A stretch of 6,601 nucleotides of DNA, from assembly GCA_937904535.1 (NCBI GenBank), contig CALELC010000520.1, forward strand, positions 1 through 6,601, read 5' to 3'. The stretch is from an uncultured Planctomycetaceae bacterium. Its GTDB lineage: Bacteria > Planctomycetota > Planctomycetia > Pirellulales > Pirellulaceae. Position numbers and translations under genes: made by a program. Below are positions 1 through 6,564 of the stretch, piece after piece. A model generated the notes under the pieces. That model was not told the origin of the DNA and did no database searches. It worked only from the letters and a program-made list of their open reading frames with translations. Position 1 is the stretch's first letter. Every line of letters begins with the position of its first letter.

Positions 1-3
1 CGC

Positions 4-30
4 GGTTGCCGGTGATTTCGAGAAGCAACC
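4..30. repeat. Inverted repeat, 6-bp stem with 15-base loop
   Basis: GGTTGC at 4-9 pairs exactly with GCAACC at 25-30. The loop is long and the stem short, so this could be chance. It is listed because it sits beside two further inverted repeats in the same short intergenic stretch. Confidence 0.3.
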
Positions 31-57
31 CTGATCGAGCGCTCACCGTGACTTGGA

Positions 58-86
58 CGCTCGCCGGCACCCTGTGCCGGTGAGCG
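58..86 (-). terminator. Strong hairpin downstream of the hydrolase gene, possible terminator
   Basis: The arms 58-70 and 74-86 form 12 Watson-Crick pairs and one G-T pair (63 with 81), closed by the three-base loop CCT. The inner seven pairs (CCGGCAC with GTGCCGG) are perfect and GC-rich. Read as minus-strand RNA, the odd pair becomes a C-A mismatch, so the stem is slightly stronger on the plus strand. It begins 36 bases past the hydrolase stop codon, a sensible place for termination or 3'-end protection. No T-rich tract follows it on either strand, so Rho-independent termination is inferred only from the stem. It could also belong to a dispersed repeat or serve a gene outside the window. Confidence 0.45.
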
Positions 87-97
87 GGCTGGCAGCC

Positions 98-112
98 GGT
101 TCCGAGAGAACC
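98..112. repeat. Short inverted repeat just past the hydrolase stop
   Basis: GGTTC at 98-102 pairs with GAACC at 108-112 around a five-base loop. It begins 10 bases beyond the hydrolase stop codon on the minus strand. With the stronger hairpin next to it, it may form part of a compound transcription end, but a 5-bp stem alone is weak evidence. Confidence 0.3.
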
Positions 113-122
113 AGTCCAGAAA

Positions 123-962
123 TCAAGCGATTTCCTGTCTTAAGAATGCCAGGATGTGATTGTTCACTTGCTCAGGGTGCGTTAACTGCAGCCAGTGGCC
201 AGCAGCTGGAAGTTTCTTGACCTCGAGATGCGGAACCCACGGTTGCAGTTCATCAGCCAATCGTGGCACGAGGAACGGATCCTGCTCGCCCCATAACAGC
301 AACGTCGGGCAGTGAACCGGTTGAGGGGCTGCCGAGCGATATCGCAGTGCCGCGCGGTAGTAATTGAGTGCCGCAGTCAGTGCCCCTGGAGTTGAAAAAA
401 CGGCCAGGTAACGCTCCAGTTCCTCGTCACTGTCTGCCGGACCTTGCCGCAGCGCTTGTTTGAGCAGGGCAAAGTGGCACGCGGACAAGGTGGCTTCGGG
501 AAGCCAGGGAATCTGAAATAACATCGCGTACCAAGAACGCAGCCACTGCGAAGAGAGGCGTTTCAATTCGCGGTAGTACGCGGCGGGATGGGGGGCATTG
601 AGCACGATCAGCGACCGCAGAGATTCGCTGTGATGCATCGCGAGTTGCCATGCAACGACGCCTCCCCAGTCGTGACCGATCACGGTGACGGGCCCATCGC
701 CGAGATGACAAATGAACGCGGCGACATCGGCGGCCAGCGTGTCGAGCCGATACGCGGCCACTCCCTGCGGCCGATCACTGAGGTTGTAGCCTCGCAGATC
801 CAAGGCAATCGCACGGTAGCCAGCCTGGGTCAGCGCCGGAATCTGATGTCGCCAGCTTCGCCAGTAATCGGGAAAACCGTGCAGCAGGACCACCGATGGC
901 CCTGTGCCCTGTTCCACGCAGTGCAGGCGAATGCCGTGACCGAGTCGATAACAGTCTTCCAC
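123..962 (-). CDS. Alpha/beta hydrolase, epoxide-hydrolase type
   Basis: A 279-residue alpha/beta-fold hydrolase, the usual length for a soluble bacterial epoxide hydrolase. What is seen: the oxyanion motif HGFP at 28-31 in LLHGFPDYW, the strand and turn DLRGYNLSDRP at 55-65, the nucleophile elbow GHDWGG with Asp98, the family-typical LNAPHP at 121-126, a lid segment WYAMLFQIPWLPE at 144-156 with Tyr145, NYYRA at 200-204 with lid Tyr201/202, the likely acid Asp228 in WGEQDPF, and the catalytic His256 in AAGHW. In this family the aspartate attacks the epoxide carbon, two lid tyrosines activate the ring oxygen, and a His-Asp pair hydrolyses the ester. HGFP plus the lid tyrosines favours epoxide hydrolase over haloalkane dehalogenase. 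Fluoroacetate dehalogenase is unlikely because Trp, not Arg, follows the nucleophile. There is no signal peptide, so it is probably cytoplasmic; the substrate is unknown. The start is GTG; it has a GAGG site 8 bases upstream and is the first GTG, ATG or TTG after an in-frame stop. It lies 56 bases after the preceding gene and may be the last gene of the operon. Confidence 0.9.
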   Translation of the reverse strand: MEDCYRLGHGIRLHCVEQGTGPSVVLLHGFPDYWRSWRHQIPALTQAGYRAIALDLRGYNLSDRPQGVAAYRLDTLAADVAAFICHLGDGPVTVIGHDWGGVVAWQLAMHHSESLRSLIVLNAPHPAAYYRELKRLSSQWLRSWYAMLFQIPWLPEATLSACHFALLKQALRQGPADSDEELERYLAVFSTPGALTAALNYYRAALRYRSAAPQPVHCPTLLLWGEQDPFLVPRLADELQPWVPHLEVKKLPAAGHWLQLTHPEQVNNHILAFLRQEIA

Positions 963-970
963 GCTGTGGA

Positions 971-974
971 CCTC
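971..974 (-). promoter_or_regulatory. Ribosome binding site of the hydrolase gene
   Basis: On the minus strand the sequence reads GAGG, followed by 8 bases and then GTG. This is the clearest Shine-Dalgarno match before any of the four genes and supports the GTG start at 962. An in-frame TGA lies a little further upstream with no other common start codon between. Confidence 0.6.
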
Positions 975-1018
975 GGCTAAAGGCTCTTGGCGATTGCCCC
1001 ACCGCAGAGATCAGACCT

Positions 1019-3520
1019 CTATTCATACACCAGTTGCGCGGAGGCGATGCAGTCGCGATCGGCGGTAACGCGTAGCCAGTAGGCCTGCAGTGCGGTGGGA
1101 AACGTGTGCTCAAGCGATTTTTGTGCCGGGACTTCGAACGTTTGGTAGGGCTGCCAGTTGCCGGTCCCATCAATGTCGATTTCAACCCGAACTTGCACGA
1201 TCTGGTCAGCATCGTGATCGAGCGTGAGACTGCGCCGGTCAAAACCATGAAACAGATAAGCGTCGGAGGGCTGATGCGATTTGACGGGGGTGTGCTTCCA
1301 CGGGCCGCCTGTCCCGCGAGGCTTGCCGAATCGCCACAGATCGTCAATCGTGCCCACCCAGACCGCCACTTGTCCGTCGTCGGAGCGGATGAGGTGCCGG
1401 TTATCGACGGCTGCGGTTTCGATGCCACTGATGATCATCAGTCCGCGCCAGGAGCAGTAGTCATGCAGTTTCCGCTGGTGTGCCGTGATTGGCCGGATCT
1501 TGGAAAACCCGCCAGCGTTGCGAGCTGGAAGCTCATAAAACAGTCCCCCGCAGTTGAATAGGTCGCGCTCCGTGCACACTTCGCGATCGGTCCGTCCGTC
1601 GCCCACTGGGCCGGCAGTTCTCAAATTCCTGTCAGCGATGGGAAGACGGTAGCGGGTGCCGTCCTCGTCGACGAATAGGATCGAAGCAGCGTCCCAAGTG
1701 ACAACCTGCTGCGGGATCGCCACGTTTTCTTGTAACCAGGCATCGGCTTCAGGATCATGCACCCGGCGAAGCTGCATGTCGACATCCATTTCATAGTTGC
1801 CGTGATGTACCACCTGGCCGTTCTCGATGCGGTCGGCGGAGAAGTGCAGCGTCGATGGCGTGGTGCCGCGAGCGCGGACCAGACCCGCTGAATAGGCAGT
1901 CGTTTCGGGTCGGGCGATCCCCTGCAGACGCTCGGCCGATTCGCTGGAGCGAGGCTCGTTGGAAAAGTGAAACTGAGCTGTCACTGCAGCGGCATCGCGG
2001 TCACATTGCAGCCGAATCCAGGCTGCCGATGGCGCTGTGGTGAGATCGAGCCACTGGTAGTCGTTGCCAGCCAACGCTACGGTTTTCCAATCTTCCCAGG
2101 CTCCGGTGCCTTGCCGGTCAAGCTGCAGCGTGAGGGTAATTTCCTCGGTGTCCCCATTAACCAAATGGACCGCTTTGCGGTCAAAGCCTGCGAACAGAAA
2201 CGGATCGGACGGGATACCAGCGCTGACGGGTTCAGCCAGCCAGACGGCGCCCTGACCTAGCGGCGTTCCCAGTCGATCGAGCAACTCAGGTTCAACGAAC
2301 CACAGGTTCGACTGCGACCGCCCCGGCCCGATGATGCTTCCCTTCGACTTGCGAGTATTGAGAAACTCATTCTTCGCCGCATCGTCACACCCGAAAACGA
2401 TGCGGTCTTGCCAATTGCAGAAGTCGCCAATGACCTTCAAGTAGGTGCTGCGCGGGGCGATGCCGGAGGCGCGTGAGGCACGGAAGTGGCGTGGAAATCG
2501 CCAAAACATGCCATGCATCGTCATCAGCATGTCATCTTCGCCGATGTCGCGAATCCGTGGCCATTCGGTATTCCAGCCGTGCGCACCGTCATAACAGTGG
2601 CTTGCTTTGGGCAACCGGTACGCGTGCCACTGACCCTCGTCGAGCGTCATCAAAATCAGCGAGCGGTGGTCCCAGCCGATACTCCAAATCGGATCGCTCG
2701 CGGGCCGACTATTGCCGGTGATGCCGCCGGGGCCGGAGACCTCTGTAAACTGATTGCGGCGGACAATATCCCAGCGATGCGCGCGGTCGCCGTCCCAACT
2801 TGCCAGCACGCCTGATTCAATGTCGGGACGTTGACGAGCCAGCGGCGAGTCTTCGCCGTTGTTCGAGTACACCAAGCGGTTCTGCCCCGAGTACAACCCT
2901 TTGCCGTGATAGCCGGGCATGAGGTCACCGTTTTCTCCTCGCGGCCGATTGCCGTCGGGATACAGCATCGTGACTTCGAGTGTGTTGACATCGACTTCGT
3001 AGAAGCCTTCCTCCATCGTCGCGTAGTAGACCTTATGGAGCGGATCGCTCAGGTGCCGGGCGGTACCGGTTAGGCGGCCAAACATTTGAGTCGGCTGAAT
3101 CACCCGCACGTTGCGGTCGGCGTCGATAACATAAGGGCCAATCAACAACTGATTGGATTCTCGGTGGATCATGCGGTTGGCATGCGTGCCACCGACGCTC
3201 TCCGGACGAATCGTCAGCGTGAGATCAGGGCTGATCTCATAGAGCTTGTCGGATGAGCCTTCCGGCCGATGGGGCGCGTAGGTGATCGCCCACAGGCGGT
3301 CTTGCCATGGCACCACGGCGCCCGTGCCACATTCGCCGTCGTCATTGAAGAACGCCAGATGGGGATAAATCCCGGACCACTGCTGCGGCGGCTGATGCGG
3401 CTGAGCTTGCGATGGAGTCTCTCCCGCAAACCACCAACCGACAAACAGGAAGCAGGCCACGGCACGAGCTTGGGGACCCGCCGTGCGGGCAATACGATTC
3501 CCAAAGAACTCCTGTGACAT
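1019..3520 (-). CDS. Large secreted protein of unknown function with internal duplication, beta-propeller-like
   Basis: An 833-residue protein whose exact function I cannot name. The N-terminus looks like a signal peptide: basic residues at 9 and 12, a hydrophobic core near 20-32, and a likely cleavage at SQA-Q (39/40). Export is therefore predicted. Residues 50-340 are rich in short beta-strand, Trp, Gly and Asp motifs (for example LYEISPDLTLT, YVIDADRNVRV, GYHGKGLYSGQNRLVYSNNGE), suggesting a beta-propeller. The rest contains two related segments, about 283-520 and 609-833. They share in order: WD plus a hydrophobic strand, YRLP, a GxFxxxP-type strand, D(F/Y)C(N/S)W, PSDxxLFxGFDR(K/R), GTGxW, W(I/L)R and DRD before a final strand. 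The DxDGTG segment (782-787 in the second copy) resembles acidic Ca-binding loops, but this is a guess. No enzyme active site is recognised. I chose ATG at 3520 over an upstream TTG at 3607: it puts the signal peptide at the N-terminus and leaves a 17-base gap to the UbiA stop instead of a 70-base overlap. The Shine-Dalgarno is weak. Confidence 0.85.
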   Translation of the reverse strand: MSQEFFGNRIARTAGPQARAVACFLFVGWWFAGETPSQAQPHQPPQQWSGIYPHLAFFNDDGECGTGAVVPWQDRLWAITYAPHRPEGSSDKLYEISPDLTLTIRPESVGGTHANRMIHRESNQLLIGPYVIDADRNVRVIQPTQMFGRLTGTARHLSDPLHKVYYATMEEGFYEVDVNTLEVTMLYPDGNRPRGENGDLMPGYHGKGLYSGQNRLVYSNNGEDSPLARQRPDIESGVLASWDGDRAHRWDIVRRNQFTEVSGPGGITGNSRPASDPIWSIGWDHRSLILMTLDEGQWHAYRLPKASHCYDGAHGWNTEWPRIRDIGEDDMLMTMHGMFWRFPRHFRASRASGIAPRSTYLKVIGDFCNWQDRIVFGCDDAAKNEFLNTRKSKGSIIGPGRSQSNLWFVEPELLDRLGTPLGQGAVWLAEPVSAGIPSDPFLFAGFDRKAVHLVNGDTEEITLTLQLDRQGTGAWEDWKTVALAGNDYQWLDLTTAPSAAWIRLQCDRDAAAVTAQFHFSNEPRSSESAERLQGIARPETTAYSAGLVRARGTTPSTLHFSADRIENGQVVHHGNYEMDVDMQLRRVHDPEADAWLQENVAIPQQVVTWDAASILFVDEDGTRYRLPIADRNLRTAGPVGDGRTDREVCTERDLFNCGGLFYELPARNAGGFSKIRPITAHQRKLHDYCSWRGLMIISGIETAAVDNRHLIRSDDGQVAVWVGTIDDLWRFGKPRGTGGPWKHTPVKSHQPSDAYLFHGFDRRSLTLDHDADQIVQVRVEIDIDGTGNWQPYQTFEVPAQKSLEHTFPTALQAYWLRVTADRDCIASAQLVYE
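1022..1696 (-). repeat. Second copy of protein-level internal repeat
   Basis: Codes for residues 609-833. It matches the segment at 1961-2674 at protein level through an ordered series of motifs: WDAASIL, YRLP (624-627), GLFYELP (659-665), DYCSW (687-691), PSDAYLFHGFDRR (751-763), DGTGNW (784-789), WLR (815-817) and DRD (821-823). Divergence is high, so this is an old duplication within the gene, not a recent DNA repeat. Confidence 0.65.
1961..2674 (-). repeat. First copy of protein-level internal repeat
   Basis: Codes for residues 283-520. Key positions: WDHRSLIL (283-290), YRLP (301-304), GMFWRFP (337-343), DFCNW (366-370), PSDPFLFAGFDRK (437-449), QGTGAW (470-475), WIR (501-503) and DRD (507-509). 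The order and approximate spacing match the second copy at 1022-1696. The first copy has a longer link between DFCNW and PSD. Confidence 0.65.
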
Positions 3521-3537
3521 GGCAAACTCAATCGTCT

Positions 3538-4542
3538 TTAGGTGACACGGAAACGAGCGGCTGTGAGCGTGGCTGCAAACGCTAGAACGAAGATGCCCAG
3601 CGCCCAACCCATCCCGGCAGTGATCAGTGCGATCACCGCCGAATAAGCGATCACGTTGAGAATCCCAGAACGCACCAGATTCTGCACGACGGCGGGATGC
3701 GGATCACGGAGCGTCTGGAACCCGCGCATGAGCACCGGTAGAGTGATCAAGCCGACTAAAATCGCAAAGCGACCATCGGGCAAGAATGCCCAAGCTGTCC
3801 CAACTGGGGCTAACCGCGGGGAAACCGCTAAGAGCGCTGCACCCAGGACAGCCACGACTAGCCCAATCGCCACGTCGCTGCGATTGCCGCCAGCCGTCTC
3901 GCCACGGGCAATGGTGGTGATACCGGTGATGTAAACGCCAAACCCAGCGGCCAAGGCAGAGATGTGCGTGGGAAACCAGATCTGCGGCTGCGAGAATTCG
4001 GCTGTACCGACAATCATCAGTGGCGAGGCGCCGAGCAGAAAACACAGCAGGCGGCAGAGCCCCATCATCAGCGGTGCGACGGGAGTTTGCTTCAACGGTC
4101 CGTTGTACAGCACCACGCCAACCGCGAGAGCGGCGGCAATCACGGGCGGGGCAAAGGTCAGCGGACGATCCGCTGTGCTGACCCAACCGGCAATTCCGGC
4201 CGTGATGATCGACAAGAACAGCAAGGACCAGCCGGCAGTTCGCGCTGTGGAAACCGAAATCGCGCCACTGGGCAGTGGCCGCGACGGCCGCTCCACGCGA
4301 TCTTCGTCCAGATCCCAGAGGTCATTGAGGATCATGCCGGCCCAATAGGCAAAGATCGCAGCCACTAAGATCAACGCCGCCAGGGGCCAAGCCGCGATCG
4401 CGTCATCCGACGTGCCCGCGGCAACTAAGAAAGCAGCCAATACCTGAGCAATGACGGTGAACACCGTCGGAATTCGCACCAACTGGGCCCAGCGGAACCA
4501 AGTCGGCAGCGAGGGAGCAGGATCAGATAGCGACACGGTCAC
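3538..4542 (-). CDS. UbiA-family membrane prenyltransferase-like protein
   Basis: A 334-residue integral membrane protein with about nine hydrophobic segments (near 23-42, 50-70, 104-121, 128-146, 155-178, 190-211, 224-241, 258-272 and 293-328). UbiA enzymes transfer an isoprenyl chain from its diphosphate to an aromatic or other acceptor in the membrane. The first aspartate-rich motif is intact: NDLWDLDED (73-81) has the NDxxDxxxD pattern, followed by ERPSRPLPSG (84-93), typical of the family. LYNGPLK (145-151) and GLCRLLCFLLG (161-171) also fit. The second aspartate-rich motif of classical members (DxxxD) is not seen; the loop where it would be expected carries IARGETAGGNR (211-221). This recalls the EboC-like and other non-ubiquinone branches, so the substrate cannot be named. 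The start is GTG at 4542, the first possible start after an in-frame TAA 15 bases upstream; a second GTG at 4536 is possible. No clear Shine-Dalgarno is seen. It is 63 bases after the lipoprotein gene and 17 bases before the large secreted-protein gene. Confidence 0.88.
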   Translation of the reverse strand: MTVSLSDPAPSLPTWFRWAQLVRIPTVFTVIAQVLAAFLVAAGTSDDAIAAWPLAALILVAAIFAYWAGMILNDLWDLDEDRVERPSRPLPSGAISVSTARTAGWSLLFLSIITAGIAGWVSTADRPLTFAPPVIAAALAVGVVLYNGPLKQTPVAPLMMGLCRLLCFLLGASPLMIVGTAEFSQPQIWFPTHISALAAGFGVYITGITTIARGETAGGNRSDVAIGLVVAVLGAALLAVSPRLAPVGTAWAFLPDGRFAILVGLITLPVLMRGFQTLRDPHPAVVQNLVRSGILNVIAYSAVIALITAGMGWALGIFVLAFAATLTAARFRVT

Positions 4543-4577
4543 TCTTGGCTGAGGGGATTAAACAGGGATGGCAGGGT

Positions 4578-4594
4578 AAGGTGCCATGCGCCTT
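4578..4594. repeat. Small inverted repeat between lipoprotein and UbiA genes
   Basis: AAGGTGC at 4578-4584 pairs with GCGCCTT at 4588-4594 around the loop CAT, with one T-G pair. On the minus strand, where the genes are read, that pair becomes an A-C mismatch, so the stem is weaker there. No strong T-tract follows. It may be chance, or a weak attenuator or RNA-processing site in the 63-base gap. Confidence 0.25.
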
Positions 4595-4605
4595 TCCCCG
4601 ACGAG

Positions 4606-6450
4606 CTAAGTTGTGGCGTCTTGGCTGCGTTGGATCAACCGGGCGCGGATGCGGTTGCCATGCTCCTGCGGATCGCCTTCGCTGCGGTATAGCTCAGCGG
4701 CGCGTTCGACGTCGCCTTGGCGTTCGAGTGTCCGAGCGAGGTTGTATCGAGCGGCAATCTCCCAGCGCGAATCGATCCCATCCCCCAGAATCCGCTCTTC
4801 AAACCAAGTCTTTGCCAAATCGGGGCGGTCCGTGTCGTACTGGATCAGGCTCAGCCAATAGGTCGCTGTGACTTTGCCCTGACGCATAATCGCCTGCACC
4901 TGCTGAATCTGACGATCGTAAATTTCGGGCGACACGCCCAGTTCCCGCCGGATTCCATATTGCATTTGCAGTTCGAGATCGGTCCGCAACTCGGCGATTT
5001 CAAACTCGGGCTGTCGCTGACTGAGGTACAGCTTCTTCGCGCCTTGAAAGTTCTCGTCCTCGTCGCTCTCAAATTGGCCTTGCAGATGACGCCAGCGTCC
5101 CAGCGCAAGCCGTTTGGCCTGCTCCATATCGGCTTCGAGGATCGTCCACGGCGCATTGACGTAGAACGACAACATCGGATCCTGTTCGCTGGCTCGGCGG
5201 ATCGTAGCTTGATAGACCTGCGACAACAGCGGAGCGTCCCAAATTTCGGTGCGGGCAATGCCGCTGATCGCCTGGAATTGCGAAGCCATTGCCTGGGGAT
5301 CGTCATACACCGCCATGCGTAGGTCGCCGGTCAGCGATTGCTGCAGCCGCTGCGCCCGAATGCTTATCCCTTCCGGCTGCAGCATCAGTAGGGCGACGAG
5401 TTGCTGGATATCATCGCGCTGTACCGGATAGTCAAACCAGCCAGGCACGTTCATCCGCCGCAGCACCGAGGCGTCGCGGCGGGCCTGGCTGAGCGTGGCG
5501 ATGCCGGTCTGGTTGGGGCCAACAACGGGGACACCCAGTCCGCAGTCAAACAGATAGACTTCGCCGCCGATCAGCACGCCGACCAGCCATGGTCGAGGCG
5601 CGGCCTCAGCCGCTCCTTCACCGCCTTGCAGATTCTGAGCGGTCGCCAACAAGCAGGCCGGAATCTGAGCCTGGCGACACAAGCCGATGAATGTTCCGCT
5701 GCGCTGCAGGGCATCGCCGGTGCCTCGGAAGAGCGTTTGCAGCGGCGTTTGTCGGTAGCCTGCGCCCATGAACTTCATGCCCAGCGGCAACTGAGGCGGC
5801 GTGGGTAGGACCTCGCCGACCTCCAGTGGCTCCAGCGCGATGTTGCGGATGGTCCAGTCAAAGAGCTGAATCGCGCCGGCAAGTTGCTCGCTGTTTTCAG
5901 GTCCTAGTGCCTCACGATGCTGCTGCAACCAGCTATCCCAGAGCGGATCAGTAGGACCGCTCGTCCGCACCCACTCGCTGACTTGACGCAGCAAGTAACG
6001 GTAATGCAGGTGTTCCACGTCGGCCGGCGTAAACGTCGATCGGGCGATCGCTTCCCTGGCTGCCGGGACCGGGACCACCGCAGCCACGCTCTTGAGCAAC
6101 TCGTCGGGAAACGTCGGGCTGGCAGGGGCCGTGGGGGCCGATGCCTGAGCAGCTTCTTGCCAGGCGTTGAGATGATAGGTGATCTGCCGAGCTGCTGATT
6201 CAGGATTCAGTTCGATCAGTCGCGACACCAAACCGAATGCTTCGCCGAGGTGATCGATGTTGGTTTCGGCCTGTTGTCGGGCTTGCCGACCGGCTTGGAT
6301 CTTTCGCGCCGTCTCCAGGTCGTCGGAACAACCGACCCATGCCAGCGTCAGCAGGCCCAGTAGCAAACGGAGACCGCGAGCAGAGCTTCGCAACTCTCGG
6401 CCGCGGAGTCGACCGGACTGAAGTGCACGATAGGAAACGCGAGACGCCAT
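4606..6450 (-). CDS. Predicted lipoprotein with degenerate transglutaminase-like core and C-terminal TPR-like helices
   Basis: A 614-residue protein if it starts at ATG 6450. Residues 1-40 have Arg-rich stretches, then a hydrophobic run LRLLLGLLTLAWVG before Cys41 and SDD. This looks like a lipoprotein signal, though Trp at -3 is unusual for a lipobox. Residues 45-220 are mostly helical. Residues 240-310 resemble the transglutaminase-like fold: LCRQAQIPACLLA (257-269) matches the usual 'LLRAxGIPAR' helix and strand, and PWLVGVLIGGEVYLFDCGLGV matches the segment normally carrying the catalytic His and Asp. Asp302 is kept, but by position Ala replaces the nucleophilic Cys (about 247) and Pro287 the His. 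Catalysis by this site is therefore unlikely and a binding or scaffold role is inferred. Residues 562-598 look like a TPR pair, suggesting protein contacts. TTG at 6549 and ATG at 6468 would lengthen the frame, but that upstream part lies in repeat-rich DNA. A TTG before RSSARG (residue 21) would give a shorter, more typical lipoprotein signal. It is the first gene of the set. Confidence 0.8.
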   Translation of the reverse strand: MASRVSYRALQSGRLRGRELRSSARGLRLLLGLLTLAWVGCSDDLETARKIQAGRQARQQAETNIDHLGEAFGLVSRLIELNPESAARQITYHLNAWQEAAQASAPTAPASPTFPDELLKSVAAVVPVPAAREAIARSTFTPADVEHLHYRYLLRQVSEWVRTSGPTDPLWDSWLQQHREALGPENSEQLAGAIQLFDWTIRNIALEPLEVGEVLPTPPQLPLGMKFMGAGYRQTPLQTLFRGTGDALQRSGTFIGLCRQAQIPACLLATAQNLQGGEGAAEAAPRPWLVGVLIGGEVYLFDCGLGVPVVGPNQTGIATLSQARRDASVLRRMNVPGWFDYPVQRDDIQQLVALLMLQPEGISIRAQRLQQSLTGDLRMAVYDDPQAMASQFQAISGIARTEIWDAPLLSQVYQATIRRASEQDPMLSFYVNAPWTILEADMEQAKRLALGRWRHLQGQFESDEDENFQGAKKLYLSQRQPEFEIAELRTDLELQMQYGIRRELGVSPEIYDRQIQQVQAIMRQGKVTATYWLSLIQYDTDRPDLAKTWFEERILGDGIDSRWEIAARYNLARTLERQGDVERAAELYRSEGDPQEHGNRIRARLIQRSQDATT

Positions 6451-6526
6451 GAATGGGGAGCGCGGCATGGATGACAGCCAACCGGTTCGATGAGAAAGCG
6501 AGGGTGCGTAATGAGCTACGGACGTT

Positions 6527-6541
6527 GGAGTCCAGCCGTCA
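6527..6541. repeat. Direct repeat, copy 1 (15 bases)
   Basis: GGAGTCCAGCCGTCA here matches GGAATCCAGCCGTCA at 6587-6601 in 14 of 15 positions, exactly 60 bases apart. The second copy touches the window edge, so the true repeat could be longer. Confidence 0.6.
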
Positions 6542-6546
6542 GGCTG
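6533..6546. repeat. Small hairpin overlapping direct repeat copy 1
   Basis: CAGCC at 6533-6537 pairs with GGCTG at 6542-6546 around the loop GTCA. The same left arm and loop appear in the second direct-repeat copy (6593-6601), where the right arm would fall outside the window. Confidence 0.35.
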
Positions 6547-6564
6547 CAAAACTGTAGGTGATCA

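Larger units (their letters stand above)
1..122. other. Non-coding region rich in inverted repeats
   Basis: This stretch lies beyond the stop codon of the alpha/beta hydrolase gene. No convincing gene is visible in it. It holds three separate inverted repeats (4-30, 58-86 and 98-112), an unusually dense set for 122 bases. The motif CGCTCRCCG also occurs twice (40-48 and 58-66), and both copies can pair with the same segment at 78-86, so two alternative folds compete. The likeliest role is the transcription end of the minus-strand gene set. No run of T follows any stem on either strand, so a classic intrinsic terminator is not shown. Confidence 0.5.

Noticed and set aside
123..962. Haloalkane or fluoroacetate dehalogenase
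   Set aside because: HGFP and the lid tyrosines fit epoxide hydrolases better. The Arg residues after the nucleophile in fluoroacetate dehalogenases are absent. A dehalogenase role is not fully excluded.
775..1428. Minus-strand open frame of 217 codons spanning the secreted-protein/hydrolase junction
   Set aside because: It overlaps two well-supported genes in another frame, has low-complexity Ser/Arg/Pro-rich composition and no recognisable motif.
3521..3607. N-terminal extension of the large secreted protein to a TTG at 3607
   Set aside because: It would overlap the UbiA gene by 70 bases and push the signal peptide away from the N-terminus. ATG at 3520 gives a normal signal peptide and a 17-base gap.
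3704..4186. Minus-strand open frame of 160 codons inside the UbiA gene
   Set aside because: It is an out-of-frame shadow rich in Arg, Trp and Cys. The UbiA frame carries the family motifs and membrane segments.
3538..4542. Membership of an ebo gene cluster (EboC)
   Set aside because: The UbiA protein resembles that branch in its first motif, but none of the neighbours looks like EboA, B, D, E or F.
4717..5322. Plus-strand open frame of 201 codons
   Set aside because: It lies wholly opposite the lipoprotein gene and shows no domain, signal or composition of its own. Long antisense frames are expected in GC-rich coding DNA.
6482..6493. Similarity of CCGGTTCGATGAG to CCGGTTCCGAGAG near 97-109 at the other end
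   Set aside because: The match is short and interrupted, with no shared context. It does not support paired element ends or attachment sites.
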